From assembly GCA_963849105.1 (NCBI GenBank), contig CAWKGD010000003.1, positions 248,001 to 312,000 of the forward strand: a stretch of DNA of 64,000 bases. The letters run 5' to 3'. The stretch is from CAVRXQ01 sp963849105. GTDB taxonomy: Bacteria > Actinomycetota > Acidimicrobiia > Acidimicrobiales > Bog-793. The translations under genes were made by a program, and so were the position numbers. Below, piece by piece: positions 1 through 8,339 of the stretch; the stretch's first letter is position 1; every line of letters begins with the position of its first letter. The notes under the pieces are model-generated. The model saw nothing but the letters and a program-made list of their open reading frames with translations, was not told the DNA's origin and did not search any database.

Positions 1-321
1 GCTAACACCCGAGACGCTCCGCGCCCGTCGCAGCGCATCTCTTTGCTATGTATCCCCAATCGCTGCCGGATGTGTGGCGCGTCACAACGCGACTCGCGGT
101 AACCGCATTTTGATGTGAAATTCCGCGAAGCTCTGGCCACTTCTTTAGAACCGATACTTCTGCACTATTAGGCAGTGTTCACCCCGTGCCTCGAGTGTCG
201 CCGATCGGCCGCGACGTGGTTGCATCGTTAAAGCCGAAGCCTGAAAGATCACCCGCGTAAGGGACAGCCTGCGCTTGACTACTCGGCCGACCCCCAAACA
301 GGGGCCTCTAGGATTTCTGTG

Positions 322-1038
322 ATGTTTCGCGTGTGCCGACGGTGGGTCCTCTTCGTTTCACTTGGCGCGACCGCGCTCGTGATGTCAATCGTCGTCTGCA
401 TCGCAGCGTCTGCGGCCGCGACGACGAGCTCCGTACTGAAGGCCGCGAAGGCAGCAATGGCGAAACAGACCGGCGTTCACGTGGTGGACTCCTCGAAATC
501 GGGTTCCTCCTCGACTCTGGCGATCGTCGATTTCGGCACGAAAAGCGGTGAGGAGACCTTGTCAGCGGGCAAGGCGAGCCTCACGCTTAAGCTGAGTCTG
601 ACCTACGCCTACATAAGCGGGAGCTCCTCCGGACTAACGACGATCCTCGGTCTGACCGCCAACGAGGCGAAGAAGGTCGGCAAGGACTGGATCTCTGTGA
701 AGGCCGGTACGAGCGAGTACGCCGAATTCAAGACCGGCCTCACGATTTCTGCGCTCGCGGGCGTGCTCCCGGCGACCAAGGGTACGACCTTGTCCACAAC
801 CGTCACCGATGGCGTTCACCTGTACGTCCTCAAGTGGATGACCGCGGCTACGAGTTCCACGCCGGAGCTGTCGAACACGATGACCATCTCGGCCGTGGGA
901 GCGACCCTGCCAGTAGAGGAAATCTCGACCGCGGCGAGCGGCTCAGCTACGACGAAGTTCTCGAAGTGGGGCGAGCACGTCGCCGTGAGCGCACCGCCGG
1001 TCGCCTCAACGATCGCCTACTCCAAGGTCACGAGCTGA
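322..1038 (+). CDS. Secreted LppX/LprG-like hypothetical protein
   Basis: A 238-residue exported protein. Residues about 8-32 form a hydrophobic signal segment ending in an Ala-rich stretch; there is no clear lipobox Cys. The mature part is Ser/Thr/Gly-rich with alternating beta-type patterns. It ends in a 'KWGEHVAVSAPP' block, reminiscent of the end of actinobacterial LppX/LprAFG-like lipid-binding domains. I infer a periplasmic or wall-associated role from that resemblance only. A GTG lies immediately before the chosen ATG, and no strong ribosome binding site separates the two. The gene stands alone with about 190 bp of empty sequence after it. Family assignment is tentative. Confidence 0.6.
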   Translation: MFRVCRRWVLFVSLGATALVMSIVVCIAASAAATTSSVLKAAKAAMAKQTGVHVVDSSKSGSSSTLAIVDFGTKSGEETLSAGKASLTLKLSLTYAYISGSSSGLTTILGLTANEAKKVGKDWISVKAGTSEYAEFKTGLTISALAGVLPATKGTTLSTTVTDGVHLYVLKWMTAATSSTPELSNTMTISAVGATLPVEEISTAASGSATTKFSKWGEHVAVSAPPVASTIAYSKVTS

Positions 1039-1231
1039 GAGCCGCCCAGCCTTAGTCGGGTTGGTGACGCAGCACATGCCGATCACTTCTTAAGAGTCGC
1101 AGGCGTTCGCGTTTAATAGAACCCAATTAAGCGCGGGGGTTCCAACATTGTAGCGTCGTTCACAACCGCAACCGCAAGGCGAGTCGCCGAGTTCATTCGC
1201 TCACAGCGCTGAGACGGGAGGCTGAACACTT

Positions 1232-1516
1232 ATGTACGCACGACTAGTGAGGTACTCGCTTGGGCCGGGTAAGCGTGCCGAGGCCCAAGCAATCGCTGAC
1301 CATTTGGCTCCGCTCATCGCTTCCCAGCCGGGTTGCGCGAGCGTCACCGTCTTTGGCGACGACAGCGATGGCCAAGGTGGAGTCTTTGTGTTGTGGGACT
1401 CGGAAGCCCACGCCCAGAGCGCAGCAGCGGCCGTTCGGCCAGTGCTCAACGAGCACCTGTCGGCTCACGCGCAAGGTCCACCGGAGACTCGCCTCTTCGA
1501 GGTCCTCTCGAAGTAG
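1232..1516 (+). CDS. Antibiotic biosynthesis monooxygenase (ABM) domain protein
   Basis: A 94-residue protein matching the usual length of single-domain ABM ferredoxin-like proteins. It starts with 'MYARLVRYSLGPGK', has the central 'QPGCASVTVFGDD' strand-turn and the 'FVLWDSEAHAQSA' strand-helix. It ends with 'TRLFEVLSK'. ABM proteins are small dimeric monooxygenases or heme-handling proteins, but no substrate can be named here. The preceding sequence 'gacgggaggctgaacactt' supplies a GGGAGG ribosome binding site for the ATG. It is a single gene, convergent with the sipW-like gene on the other strand. Confidence 0.75.
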   Translation: MYARLVRYSLGPGKRAEAQAIADHLAPLIASQPGCASVTVFGDDSDGQGGVFVLWDSEAHAQSAAAAVRPVLNEHLSAHAQGPPETRLFEVLSK

Positions 1517-1661
1517 TCGATCCTGAAAAGGGCAAAGACAGCATCCGCGTCTCGGGCGGTCGCGCAGCTCGCCCAAGGTAAGGAGCCCAACCGGCGGCGC
1601 TGCGACCGGGCCCCGCCGGACTGGACGCTGCTAGGCGGGAGCCTTCGCTGGTTCCATCACA

Positions 1662-2549
1662 TCAACTCCGACGATGCGAGCGCGAATGGAGTCTCCGCCG
1701 AGACGAGCCATTCTTGCTCACGGCGTCACTTACGCGGACCAGGTCGAGGGACATCGGATCCACGCCGACGTTTCCCGTTGAACCGTTGGCCACCGCCGGT
1801 CGTGCCGAACCGTTCCCCGCGGAGACCGGCGCCGAGCGCGGGGCGGTTCCGTTTCCGTCGGAGAGAATGCGGACTCCCGCGTCTCCATCGGCCACCTCGG
1901 AAACCGACCCGGTCTTCGATCCGAGGACGAAGGCGGCAGAGATTTCGGGAACGGTGCTCCGTCGTTCTTCCAGCGCCCGACGTTTGCGACCTCGGATTGA
2001 GCTGAGAACGATGCCGGCGGATGCCAGTACCAAGGCGACTCCTACGCCGAGCAGCACGAACCCGCGATTGTTCTGATAGGCGACGCCCAGATACCCGACG
2101 AGCGGGACGGTCCAACGGACCATGTACGCATAGCGTCCGCGTATCGTCAGCGTCCAGGGATCGCGCACCGTGTTGGCGTCGCCCTGCGTGTTGATCAGGA
2201 TTTGCCCCGATTTGCTCGTCCTCAGGCGGACGATGCGGTGGACCACCTGTTTGGCAGGATTGTTCGGATCTCTGAACACGATCACGTCGCGAACGACGAG
2301 TCGGTCGACGGGCACCCGTTCACTGATCGCGAGACCACCGACGGCGAGGCCGGGTCGCATGCTGCCCGAAAGGATCGGCGTCAGAATCCAGGTGCCGCGA
2401 ATCAAAGCGACGCACGCAATCGCGACCGCCCCGAGCACAGCCAAGCCCACGACCGTCGTGAGGACTTGCTGCACGCGTCGCGCGACTTGCCCGACCGAGC
2501 CGGAGGGGTGTCTCGACGCGCGGTGACTAGCAGCCTTCACTGCCGTCAT
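1662..2549 (-). CDS. sipW: SipW-type signal peptidase I (S26B)
   Basis: A membrane serine peptidase of the SipW/Sec11 (ER-type) branch that trims exported proteins. Residues about 25-55 form a transmembrane helix. The nucleophile sits in 'PILSGSMRPGL'. The base is His in 'VVHRIVRL', as in SipW/archaeal enzymes, rather than Lys as in LepB. A second membrane helix follows 'VPLVGYLGVAYQNN'. The roughly 100-residue C-terminal tail is low-complexity Ser/Gly/Arg. I chose the ATG at 2549 because it follows a GAGGA motif and gives a compact N-terminus; a longer reading to 2621 is open. It overlaps the end of the upstream cargo-like gene by 22 bp. This is the sipW/tasA arrangement, so the two TasA-like proteins are the likely substrates. 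Confidence 0.88.
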   Translation of the reverse strand: MTAVKAASHRASRHPSGSVGQVARRVQQVLTTVVGLAVLGAVAIACVALIRGTWILTPILSGSMRPGLAVGGLAISERVPVDRLVVRDVIVFRDPNNPAKQVVHRIVRLRTSKSGQILINTQGDANTVRDPWTLTIRGRYAYMVRWTVPLVGYLGVAYQNNRGFVLLGVGVALVLASAGIVLSSIRGRKRRALEERRSTVPEISAAFVLGSKTGSVSEVADGDAGVRILSDGNGTAPRSAPVSAGNGSARPAVANGSTGNVGVDPMSLDLVRVSDAVSKNGSSRRRLHSRSHRRS

Positions 2550-3414
2550 TCTGTCGTCCTCGACCGTCCGTCGCTCCAGCGAAGAGCGACGACCGCTGTC
2601 CACTTTCGAAGTCCGGTGCAAACCACCACAGCGGCCAACCTTGCGACCACTGTTCGTCGTAATTACAGCCCTTGCGGCAATCAGAGAATTCGCCCGACGA
2701 GCCTGCCCAGTCGCGGCACTGCCCGACAGTCGAGTACGAGATCGTGACCGTCGGGGTGACGGTTCCGCCTTCGGCCGGGTTCGTCAGCAACGCCGCCCCC
2801 GGATTCGGCCCCAGCGACGGAGCAGATCCCGAATAATCGAGGGTCGTGAGATAAACGCCCGTGAAGTCACCGAACACCGGGGCGCGATAACCCGTGTAGG
2901 GACCGCCACAGCCGGTGTTCTCGTGTGGACCCGCGTAGAACACCGCGGTGTACGTCTCGGTACCCCGAGGCGCGATCGTCAGGTCTAAAAACGCGACCCA
3001 GCCGTACGATTCAACCGTTGTCAAAGGTTCGTTGAAATAAAGACGCGCCTCGCTGTAAAAGCACACCCACACTTCGCGCTCGAATGTGGAATTGGTGTGT
3101 GCGTCCGTCAGGCGCAGAGCGAACTCGGTCACCGTCACGCTGCCTTTGTTCGTGATCGTGATCGGTTCGGGACTCGTTGAAAACGACGACCCGACCGGTC
3201 CATCCGATCCGAGCGTCAAGTTCGAGGTGCCATTCCCTCTTGCCCTCGGGTCAGAGGTCGAAAGAACGACATTGGGCGTTCCCGACCCAAAACTCTGACC
3301 GCGAAGAAGCTCACCGGCGAGCGCGGCGTGAGCGCCGGTGCCCGTGAATCCCAGACCGGCGAGCCAGATCGTCGCCGCGAGCGAAACTGTGCCGAAAAGA
3401 CGGTTCTTCTTCAT
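2527..3414 (-). CDS. TasA/camelysin-like SipW-dependent exported protein with Cys-rich tail
   Basis: A 295-residue exported protein starting 'MKKNRLFGTVSLAATIWLAG', with the Gly/Ala-rich signal 'GLGFTGTGAHAAL' typical of SipW substrates. The body resembles the second cargo gene at 3609: both have a 'TVESYG/H' segment and a CGG(P/G)Y motif, and both approach their end with a run of Thr/Val beta strands ('TPTVTISYS'). The paralogue stops there. This protein continues for about 64 residues rich in Cys, Trp and Gly ('CRDWAGSSGEFSDC', 'WPLWWFAPD'), so the tail could be a real extra domain or read-through after loss of a stop. It is co-directional with sipW and overlaps it. A fibre- or surface-forming role is inferred from TasA/CalY relatives. 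Confidence 0.72.
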   Translation of the reverse strand: MKKNRLFGTVSLAATIWLAGLGFTGTGAHAALAGELLRGQSFGSGTPNVVLSTSDPRARGNGTSNLTLGSDGPVGSSFSTSPEPITITNKGSVTVTEFALRLTDAHTNSTFEREVWVCFYSEARLYFNEPLTTVESYGWVAFLDLTIAPRGTETYTAVFYAGPHENTGCGGPYTGYRAPVFGDFTGVYLTTLDYSGSAPSLGPNPGAALLTNPAEGGTVTPTVTISYSTVGQCRDWAGSSGEFSDCRKGCNYDEQWSQGWPLWWFAPDFESGQRSSLFAGATDGRGRQNDGSEGC

Positions 3415-3552
3415 TCTCGATCTTCATCAATGCGGACTGTGCAGCGCCGCAAAATTCTCGCGAGCGAACACGGCGCCGGATCAGTTGAGAGACGACAACC
3501 GCCCTCAACTGATCCAGTCATTCCGCTTCTTCGCAATGAGCCGACTCTGATC

Positions 3553-3584
3553 AACCGGCTCCGACCATCGGGCCGGAGCCGGTT
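3553..3584 (-). terminator. Hairpin between the two TasA-like genes
   Basis: An 11-bp inverted repeat (aaccggctccg / cggagccggtt) with a 10-nt loop lies between the stop of the 3609 gene and the start of the 3414 gene, in transcription order. It lacks a long U run, so partial termination or mRNA 3'-end protection is as likely as full termination. Such a hairpin would let the first cargo gene be expressed more strongly than the second cargo and sipW. Confidence 0.55.
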
Positions 3585-3608
3585 GCAGTTCATCAAGAGT
3601 TCGACCGT

Positions 3609-4241
3609 TTAGCCGTTATAGGTAACGGTGACCGTCACAGTGGAGGTTTCACCTTCCGCATCCGACAGCAAAGCCGGGACGTAGCCGCCGCCACACAATG
3701 TGTCCGTAACTCCGGCGTAGAAGTCCACGCTGTAGGTCCCCGTACTTGTGGCGTTAGCTCCGCTTCCCGTCGTCAACGTCGAAGGATTGAGCGGGTATGG
3801 CCCATGGCTCTCCACATCGGTCAACAGATTGCTCGCTAGAGCACCAAGGGGCTGGTCCAGACAGATTCCCATCTCTGACTCCAGGGCGTTGGAGCCGTTG
3901 TCTGTTACTGCGGCTGAGATGCCGGAGACCGGGATGTTGCCGATGTTCACGACGTGGACCACATATGCCGTCGACTCAAACGTCGATCCGACGGTCTGTG
4001 TCGGCAGCGTGACCGATGTGCAGGTACCCGGGTTACCAACGGCAATCGTTAGGCTCGTGCAGCCGTTCGAGGCGCCGGCCGCCCATTCGACGACCGAAGC
4101 TGTTCCGGCGGTGATCGACTGAGTGCTGTAGGTATTGGTCGTAAAGGCGGCGTGAGCGCCGACACCGATCAATCCCAAGCCTCCGAGACTCGCTGCTCCA
4201 ATGAAGGCAATCGTGCGAAGTTTCATAGTTCGAAGTTTCAT
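3609..4241 (-). CDS. TasA/camelysin-like SipW-dependent exported protein
   Basis: A 210-residue exported protein with signal 'TIAFIGAASLGGLGLIGVGA' followed by 'HAAFTTNTYS', the classic SipW-substrate pattern. The mature chain is Thr/Ser/Val-rich with predicted beta strands, a 'GICLDQPL' motif and a 'DTLCGGGYVP' motif. It ends in 'TVTVTVTYNG'. CalY/TasA relatives are cell-surface or fibre proteins, and I infer the same class here. The first ten codons contain a tandem duplication (MKLRT MKLRT), so translation may begin at 4241 or at the second ATG at 4226. It is the first gene of the three-gene minus-strand operon that ends with sipW. Confidence 0.82.
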   Translation of the reverse strand: MKLRTMKLRTIAFIGAASLGGLGLIGVGAHAAFTTNTYSTQSITAGTASVVEWAAGASNGCTSLTIAVGNPGTCTSVTLPTQTVGSTFESTAYVVHVVNIGNIPVSGISAAVTDNGSNALESEMGICLDQPLGALASNLLTDVESHGPYPLNPSTLTTGSGANATSTGTYSVDFYAGVTDTLCGGGYVPALLSDAEGETSTVTVTVTYNG

Positions 4242-4519
4242 TACGTCTCTCTCTCGCTAGGCGCCAATTCCCCTGCTGACGAGGGCACCCGTCGCGGTGC
4301 CCAGTGACCGGGTTGACGCGGTGTGGGTACCTCCGAGAAGAGGTCGGCATGGCGGCGTCAAATTACGTTTCGTCGCCTAGATCAAGGTCGCGTAAAAACT
4401 TTCGCCGAAGTGCAGGACGAATCGCGAACCGCTCGTCTCTTCTCTTCACCGCGTTCGAGGTCGTGTCTTGTCACGACTGCTGAACCGGGACCGGTTTCGC
4501 TCTTGGCTCCACCCAACCC

Positions 4520-4738
4520 AAGCGACCATCTACGGGCTGAGTATCAGTGCTTTCCCACCGCGAGCATTCCGAACTTCCGCCTGACTTACCAGGCCATAGG
4601 TCCCGTTTCGGTCGTAAATAACCACAAACAGGGTGCATGCTTTGCTCTGTTGCCCACTGATTGTGGGCCTTTCGCGACTTAGTTCACTCGTTGTGCAGAC
4701 GCTTTTCGTTGTCGCGCTACCGAGGGTTGCGGTAGGCC
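4520..4738. repeat. ~220-bp direct repeat, copy A (integrase tail plus downstream arm)
   Basis: Copy A begins aagcgaccatctac and runs through the stop codon of the broken integrase into its last codons. Copy B lies at 5888-6116 in the same orientation with roughly 90% identity over the first 190 bp. Shared landmarks are 'gggtgcatgctttgctctgt' and 'tgcccactgattgtggg'. The segment outside the integrase codons (4520-4678) is not convincingly coding. Confidence 0.85.
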
Positions 4739-5820
4739 GAGAGTCCTACCGAGGCTTGCGGCAAGCTCTCGGTCCCGCTGTTCGACGGCGTGGGCGTACA
4801 CGCGGAGCGTGATCGACGGGTCCGCGTGCCCGAGCCGCGCGCCTACCGTCACCGCGTCGAATCCTTGGCTGATCGCCTGCGTCGCGCAGAAATGCCGGAG
4901 CGAGTGGAGATGGGCGTCGACACCGACTTGTCTCGCAACCTTGAAGGTGAACATCGAGAGCACCTTGGGCCGTATCGGCTCAAGACCGGCTGGCGAGCGC
5001 GAGAAAATGAAAGCGTTTGGCTCGACGGTCACGCCCAACTCGTTGGCGAGCGCGTCGACCGAAGCCCGGTGGTGACGGAAGACCTCTAGCCCAACTTCGC
5101 CGAGTCCGATTCTCCGAACGGCGTGCGTCTTGGTCGATTTCTCGCCCACTTGCCGCCGACCTGGTACACGCTTCGGGCGATGCGGAGCGTCCCGTCGTGC
5201 CAGTCGAGGTCAGACCAGCGCAGCGCGCACAACTCGCCGCGTCGGGCGCCCGTGAGCGCCGCAACGAGGAGCAGGGTTGCGAAGGTCGGTTCGATCGCCG
5301 CGGCCGCCTCGATAATGCGTCGCACCTCGTCGGGATGTGGCGCGTCGACCTCGACCGTGTGCAGCGGCGGCCGAGTGGCCTGGCGCGAAACGTTGTGGTC
5401 GACGAGTTGCCAACGCTCGGCCTGGTGCAGCGCGACGCCGATGAAAGCGTGTACGCGTCGCACCGTGGCTGGACTATTCCCCTTCGCGGTGAGCCGCGAT
5501 CGAGGTCGCGTGCGGTGAGCCTGGCAAGCTTCAACCTCCCGAATTCGGGTCGCAACACCTTCTCGGCAATGCGCCGATACTCGTAGATCGTCGTCGGCGA
5601 GCGGCCCAGCGACTCGACATGCGCGAGGAACTGGTCGAGAAGATCGCCTACCGTCTCGGTCCCGACACTCGTGTTCCCGTTGGAAACCTCCGCGACCATC
5701 TTCGCGAGTTCGCTTTGGGCGAGGCGCTTGCCGCCGTGGATCGTCTTGCTCCGCATCACCGGCGCCCCCGTGTGAGAGCGCCCCACGAACACGCGGAGGC
5801 GCCACGCAAGTAGATGCGAA
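4679..5820 (-). pseudogene. Tyrosine recombinase (phage integrase), two frameshifts
   Basis: Three overlapping minus-strand frames join into one integrase. The first (down to about 5495) carries the core-binding domain ('SKTIHGGKRLAQSELAKMV', 'GDLLDQFLAHVESLGRS'). The second (about 5495-5148) carries 'SPATVRRVHAFIGVAL' and the catalytic Arg in 'LTGARRGELCALRW'. The third (about 5148-4679) carries 'HSLRHFCAT', 'GHADPSITL' and the nucleophile Tyr in 'RVYAH'. All catalytic residues are present, but the frame must change near 5495 and near 5148. The N-terminus is indistinct; a reading upstream of 5805 includes 'WRLRVFVG' without a clear start. Either real decay or two uncorrected indels. It is flanked by the ~220-bp repeats and lies about 400 bp from a tRNA-Gly fragment, so it is the leftover of an integrated element. 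Confidence 0.85.
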
Positions 5821-5887
5821 GATCAGCCAGCATCAGCTATGCGTGAAACAGTACGCGTCGGATTCGCTATTCAGCTCAACTCCGCCT

Positions 5888-6116
5888 AAGCGACCATCTA
5901 CAGGCTGAGTATCAGTGCTTTCCCACCGGAAGCATTCCGAACCTCCGCCTGACTTTCCAGGCCATAGGTCCCATCTCGGTCGCAAATAACCAGAAACAGG
6001 GTGCATGCTTTGCTCTGTTGCCCACTGATTGTGGGACTTGTGCGACTCAGTTCACTCGTTGTGGCAGCCGCTTTTGTCGTCGTGCACATTGCGGCAACCG
6101 AGGTTGAGGTAGACCC
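5888..6116. repeat. ~220-bp direct repeat, copy B (tail of a second integrase)
   Basis: Second copy of the repeat at 4520. On the minus strand its right part reads in frame 'RTLGLPQPRLPQCARRQ' and ends '...PQRVN' stop. This parallels the end of the integrase in copy A ('RTLGLPQPSVARQ' and '...AQRVN' stop). Copy B therefore preserves the last codons of a second, otherwise lost, related integrase together with the same ~160 bp downstream. Confidence 0.8.
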
Positions 6117-6210
6117 AGGGTCCGTATCGGAGAACCGGACGAAAACCGATCTTCGGATCGTGTGAGTCGTGCAGAGTCGGCGCCCTACCTGGACCCCCTA
6201 CCTGAACTTT

Positions 6211-6262
6211 CTTTCGAGCGGACGACGGGACTCGAACCCGCGACCGTCACCTTGGCAAGGTG
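6211..6262 (-). repeat. tRNA-Gly 3' fragment, att copy 1
   Basis: Matches the 3' half (anticodon arm to acceptor end) of the intact tRNA-Gly at 52437-52512, with one mismatch inside (gaccgtcac versus gaccctcac) and Cys-to-Gly-type change at the acceptor edge (cgagcgg versus ggagcgg). The 5' half of a tRNA is absent. This is the signature of an attachment-site copy left by site-specific integration into the tRNA gene. Confidence 0.85.
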
Positions 6263-6351
6263 CTGGCGAACGTCCAGCCGCTCATGGCGAGTTGGCTGAA
6301 GTGCGGACGAGTCGGCGGGACGGTCCGTCGAGATAGCCCGAATGTGCCCGT

Positions 6352-6371
6352 GTAGTAGACGGGTCTACTAC
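6352..6371. promoter_or_regulatory. Near-perfect palindrome beside att copy 1
   Basis: gtagtagac-gg-gtctactac, 9-bp arms with a 2-nt centre. A nearly identical palindrome lies the same distance from att copy 2 (37381-37398): 137 and 138 bp from the shared 'cgagcgg' edge. The constant spacing suggests a recombination-directionality or regulator site carried at one end of a family of elements. Confidence 0.6.
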
Positions 6372-6696
6372 GGCAGATCTCACGCGCTTCCCAAGGGAAA
6401 CTGGCCCTTCCTCGAACAGCTAACGGCGCGAAAGACGATTCCAGATCCGAGAGCGCGTGCCGGTCAAATCGCCGATCGTCGACTGACTCCGATCGCCCGC
6501 AGAATCTCCGCCTCCATGTCCTGCAGCCGCTTGTCGAGCAACGACCACTCTTCGCGTGGCCACCCGATAAGCGTCAGCCGAGCTGAAATTGCTGACCTCA
6601 AGATTCGAGAGAGGTAGATCGTCTGTTGACCGACCTGCATCGAGTCAGTACCGAATCCCGCTGGACGTGCCGTGCTCGAGCCTTTCGGATAGTCCG

Positions 6697-6792
6697 GAGG
6701 TGCTTGGCGCGCTCGACAAGCAGCGCCGACACGTACTCGGCATCCTCGAGGGGCTATCCGACGCGGACCTCCACCGAAGCGTCCTTCCCTAG
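6697..6792 (+). pseudogene. DinB/DUF664-like fragment
   Basis: About 31 codons read 'EVLGALDKQRRHVLGILEGL' then 'SDADLHRSVLP' stop. This matches the first helix region of DUF664/DinB-superfamily proteins (LD.QR..v...l.GLsd.dL). No DinB metal ligands or later helices follow, so this is a short remnant. The surrounding 6372-6883 sequence shows no other supportable gene. Confidence 0.6.
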
Positions 6793-6883
6793 GCAAGGTG
6801 ATGCCGAGCCGCCGAGAATCGCCTTCATGTAGGCGTCATGTTCGCGGACCATCGTTGACTCGATCATCTATCTAGAGAGGCAC

Positions 6884-7516
6884 ATGGAACACATCCTGGC
6901 AACTTGGGGCTATCTCGCGCTCTTCGGCATCGCGGCGCTCGCGGCGCTCGGCATACCAGTTGGCTCAGAGATCGCCATCGGTTACGCCGGGGTGCTCGCC
7001 AGCGGCCAAGTGGTCACCGGTCACCACGACCGCCTTCAGCTGGTGCTCGTCATTCTCGTCGCAGCCATCGGTGAGGTCACGGGATCGTCCATCGGGTACG
7101 CGATCGGGCGCTACGGAGGTCGCAATCTCGTCGATCGGGTCGGCAAGTACGTCCTTCTCACCCATAAGGACCTCGATCGCGCGGAGGGATGGTTCGCTCG
7201 CCGAGGAGAACCGCTGGTCTTCTTTGGTCGCTTCATACCGTTCGTACGGTCATTCATCTCGATCGCTGCGGGGATCGGCGAGATGTCGCTCGCGAAATTC
7301 GTGACCTTTACCCTGGCCGCCTGCACCATCTGGTGCGGAGGGCTCGCGAGCATCGGATTCGCGCTCGGTTCGAGCTGGCACCGCGTCGTCACGGACTTCA
7401 GTTACGTCGGCTATCTCGCCGTCGGAGTGGTCGTCGTCATCGGGATTGTGTTCATCGTCCACCGACTACGACAGCTCAAGCTCGAGCGCATCGCTTTGCC
7501 GGACGAGCTGGGCTGA
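6884..7516 (+). CDS. DedA family membrane protein
   Basis: A 210-residue integral membrane protein of the DedA/SNARE-associated family, now linked to lipid-carrier flipping. It has the family signature 'GRFIPFVRSF' (residues 115-124), the N-terminal re-entrant segment 'GIPVGSEIAIGYAG', and hydrophobic helices near 10-40, 52-72, 125-160 and 175-197. The length is normal. The ATG follows 'tagagaggcac', an acceptable ribosome binding site. It is a single gene, followed within 20 bp by a truncated response regulator. Confidence 0.9.
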   Translation: MEHILATWGYLALFGIAALAALGIPVGSEIAIGYAGVLASGQVVTGHHDRLQLVLVILVAAIGEVTGSSIGYAIGRYGGRNLVDRVGKYVLLTHKDLDRAEGWFARRGEPLVFFGRFIPFVRSFISIAAGIGEMSLAKFVTFTLAACTIWCGGLASIGFALGSSWHRVVTDFSYVGYLAVGVVVVIGIVFIVHRLRQLKLERIALPDELG

Positions 7517-7535
7517 GGCTGCGACGCTATTTGTT

Positions 7536-7694
7536 ATGCGGGTGCTTGTAGCCGAGGATGATGCCAGCCTGCGAGACGTGCTCGAACGTGGGGTTCGCGA
7601 AGCCGGCTACGTCGTCGATGCCTTTACGAACGACGAGGATGCCCGCCAGTACCTACGCGCCTATGAATACTGTGTGGGCGCCGCGTCCTCGTGA
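7536..7694 (+). pseudogene. Truncated OmpR-type response regulator (first ~45 residues)
   Basis: It starts 'MRVLVAEDDASLRDVLERG', nearly identical to the intact regulator at 14985 ('MRILVAEDDAGLRDVLERG'), and follows it through 'LRAYEY'. It then breaks into 'CVGAASS' and stops. The receiver phospho-acceptor region and the whole DNA-binding domain are missing. The break coincides with the start of an unrelated beta-propeller fragment, so a deletion or recombination joined two gene ends. Confidence 0.85.
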
Positions 7695-8260
7695 TCAACC
7701 CGACAACGAAGGCGGTCCTCACGCAGATCGGCACGACGGGCTCGTGCGCGCACAACCCGCCGTCGGGGGTCGGCTCACCGAACGGCGACATCCCGCTCGC
7801 TGACGGGAACCTGCTGATCTCGGAGATCAATGGAGACTGGATCGACGAGTACACGACCTCCGGCCGACTGGTTTGGGACTGCCAGTTGTCAAGCGTCGGC
7901 TACGTCTCTGACCCACCGCAGATCGGTCCCGATCGCTACCTGGTTGCTGACTACGAGAGCCCGGGCGCCTTCGTCGAGTTCAACCGGCAATGCGACGTCC
8001 TCTACCGCTACGGCCCGGTCTCCGGTCCGGGCGCACTCAACCATCCGTCGCTCGTAGAACAACTCCCCTCGGGAGTGCTCATGGCGAACTACGACTACAA
8101 CGACCGGATCGTCGCAGTGGACCCATCGACGGGCGCGCTCGTCTGGCAGTATGGCGCGTCGGGCGTCGCCGGCACTGCGGCTGGACTCCTCGACACTCCC
8201 GACGGCTTCGACATCCTGGCGGCCGGCGGTGTCACGCCGACGCACACCGCGACCGGATGA
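7691..8260 (+). pseudogene. PQQ-like beta-propeller protein, N-terminally truncated
   Basis: An open frame of 189 codons beginning at a GTG inside the regulator remnant. It shows repeated propeller blades: 'ADGNLLISEINGDWIDEY', 'PDRYLVADYESPGAFVEF', 'PSGVLMANYDYNDRIVAVD' and 'LVWQYG'. No signal peptide or start-proximal domain is present, so it is the 3' part of a larger secreted or periplasmic propeller gene fused to the regulator stub. The GTG may be used by chance. The product of the parent gene cannot be named. Confidence 0.6.
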
Positions 8261-8339
8261 CGCCGGTGGCCGCGGCGAGGCCTGTGCATTCCGGGGCGAT
8301 CTCGGCAGCGCACGCACGCGCTCGAAGGCAACGCAAATC

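Noticed and set aside
4323..4682. 119-codon plus-strand frame across repeat copy A
   Set aside because: No start signal, no domain, and the equivalent region of copy B does not keep the frame open.
6464..6796. 110-codon minus-strand frame between att copy 1 and DedA
   Set aside because: Low-complexity Arg/Ala/Gly composition, and the plus strand carries the recognisable DUF664 remnant there.
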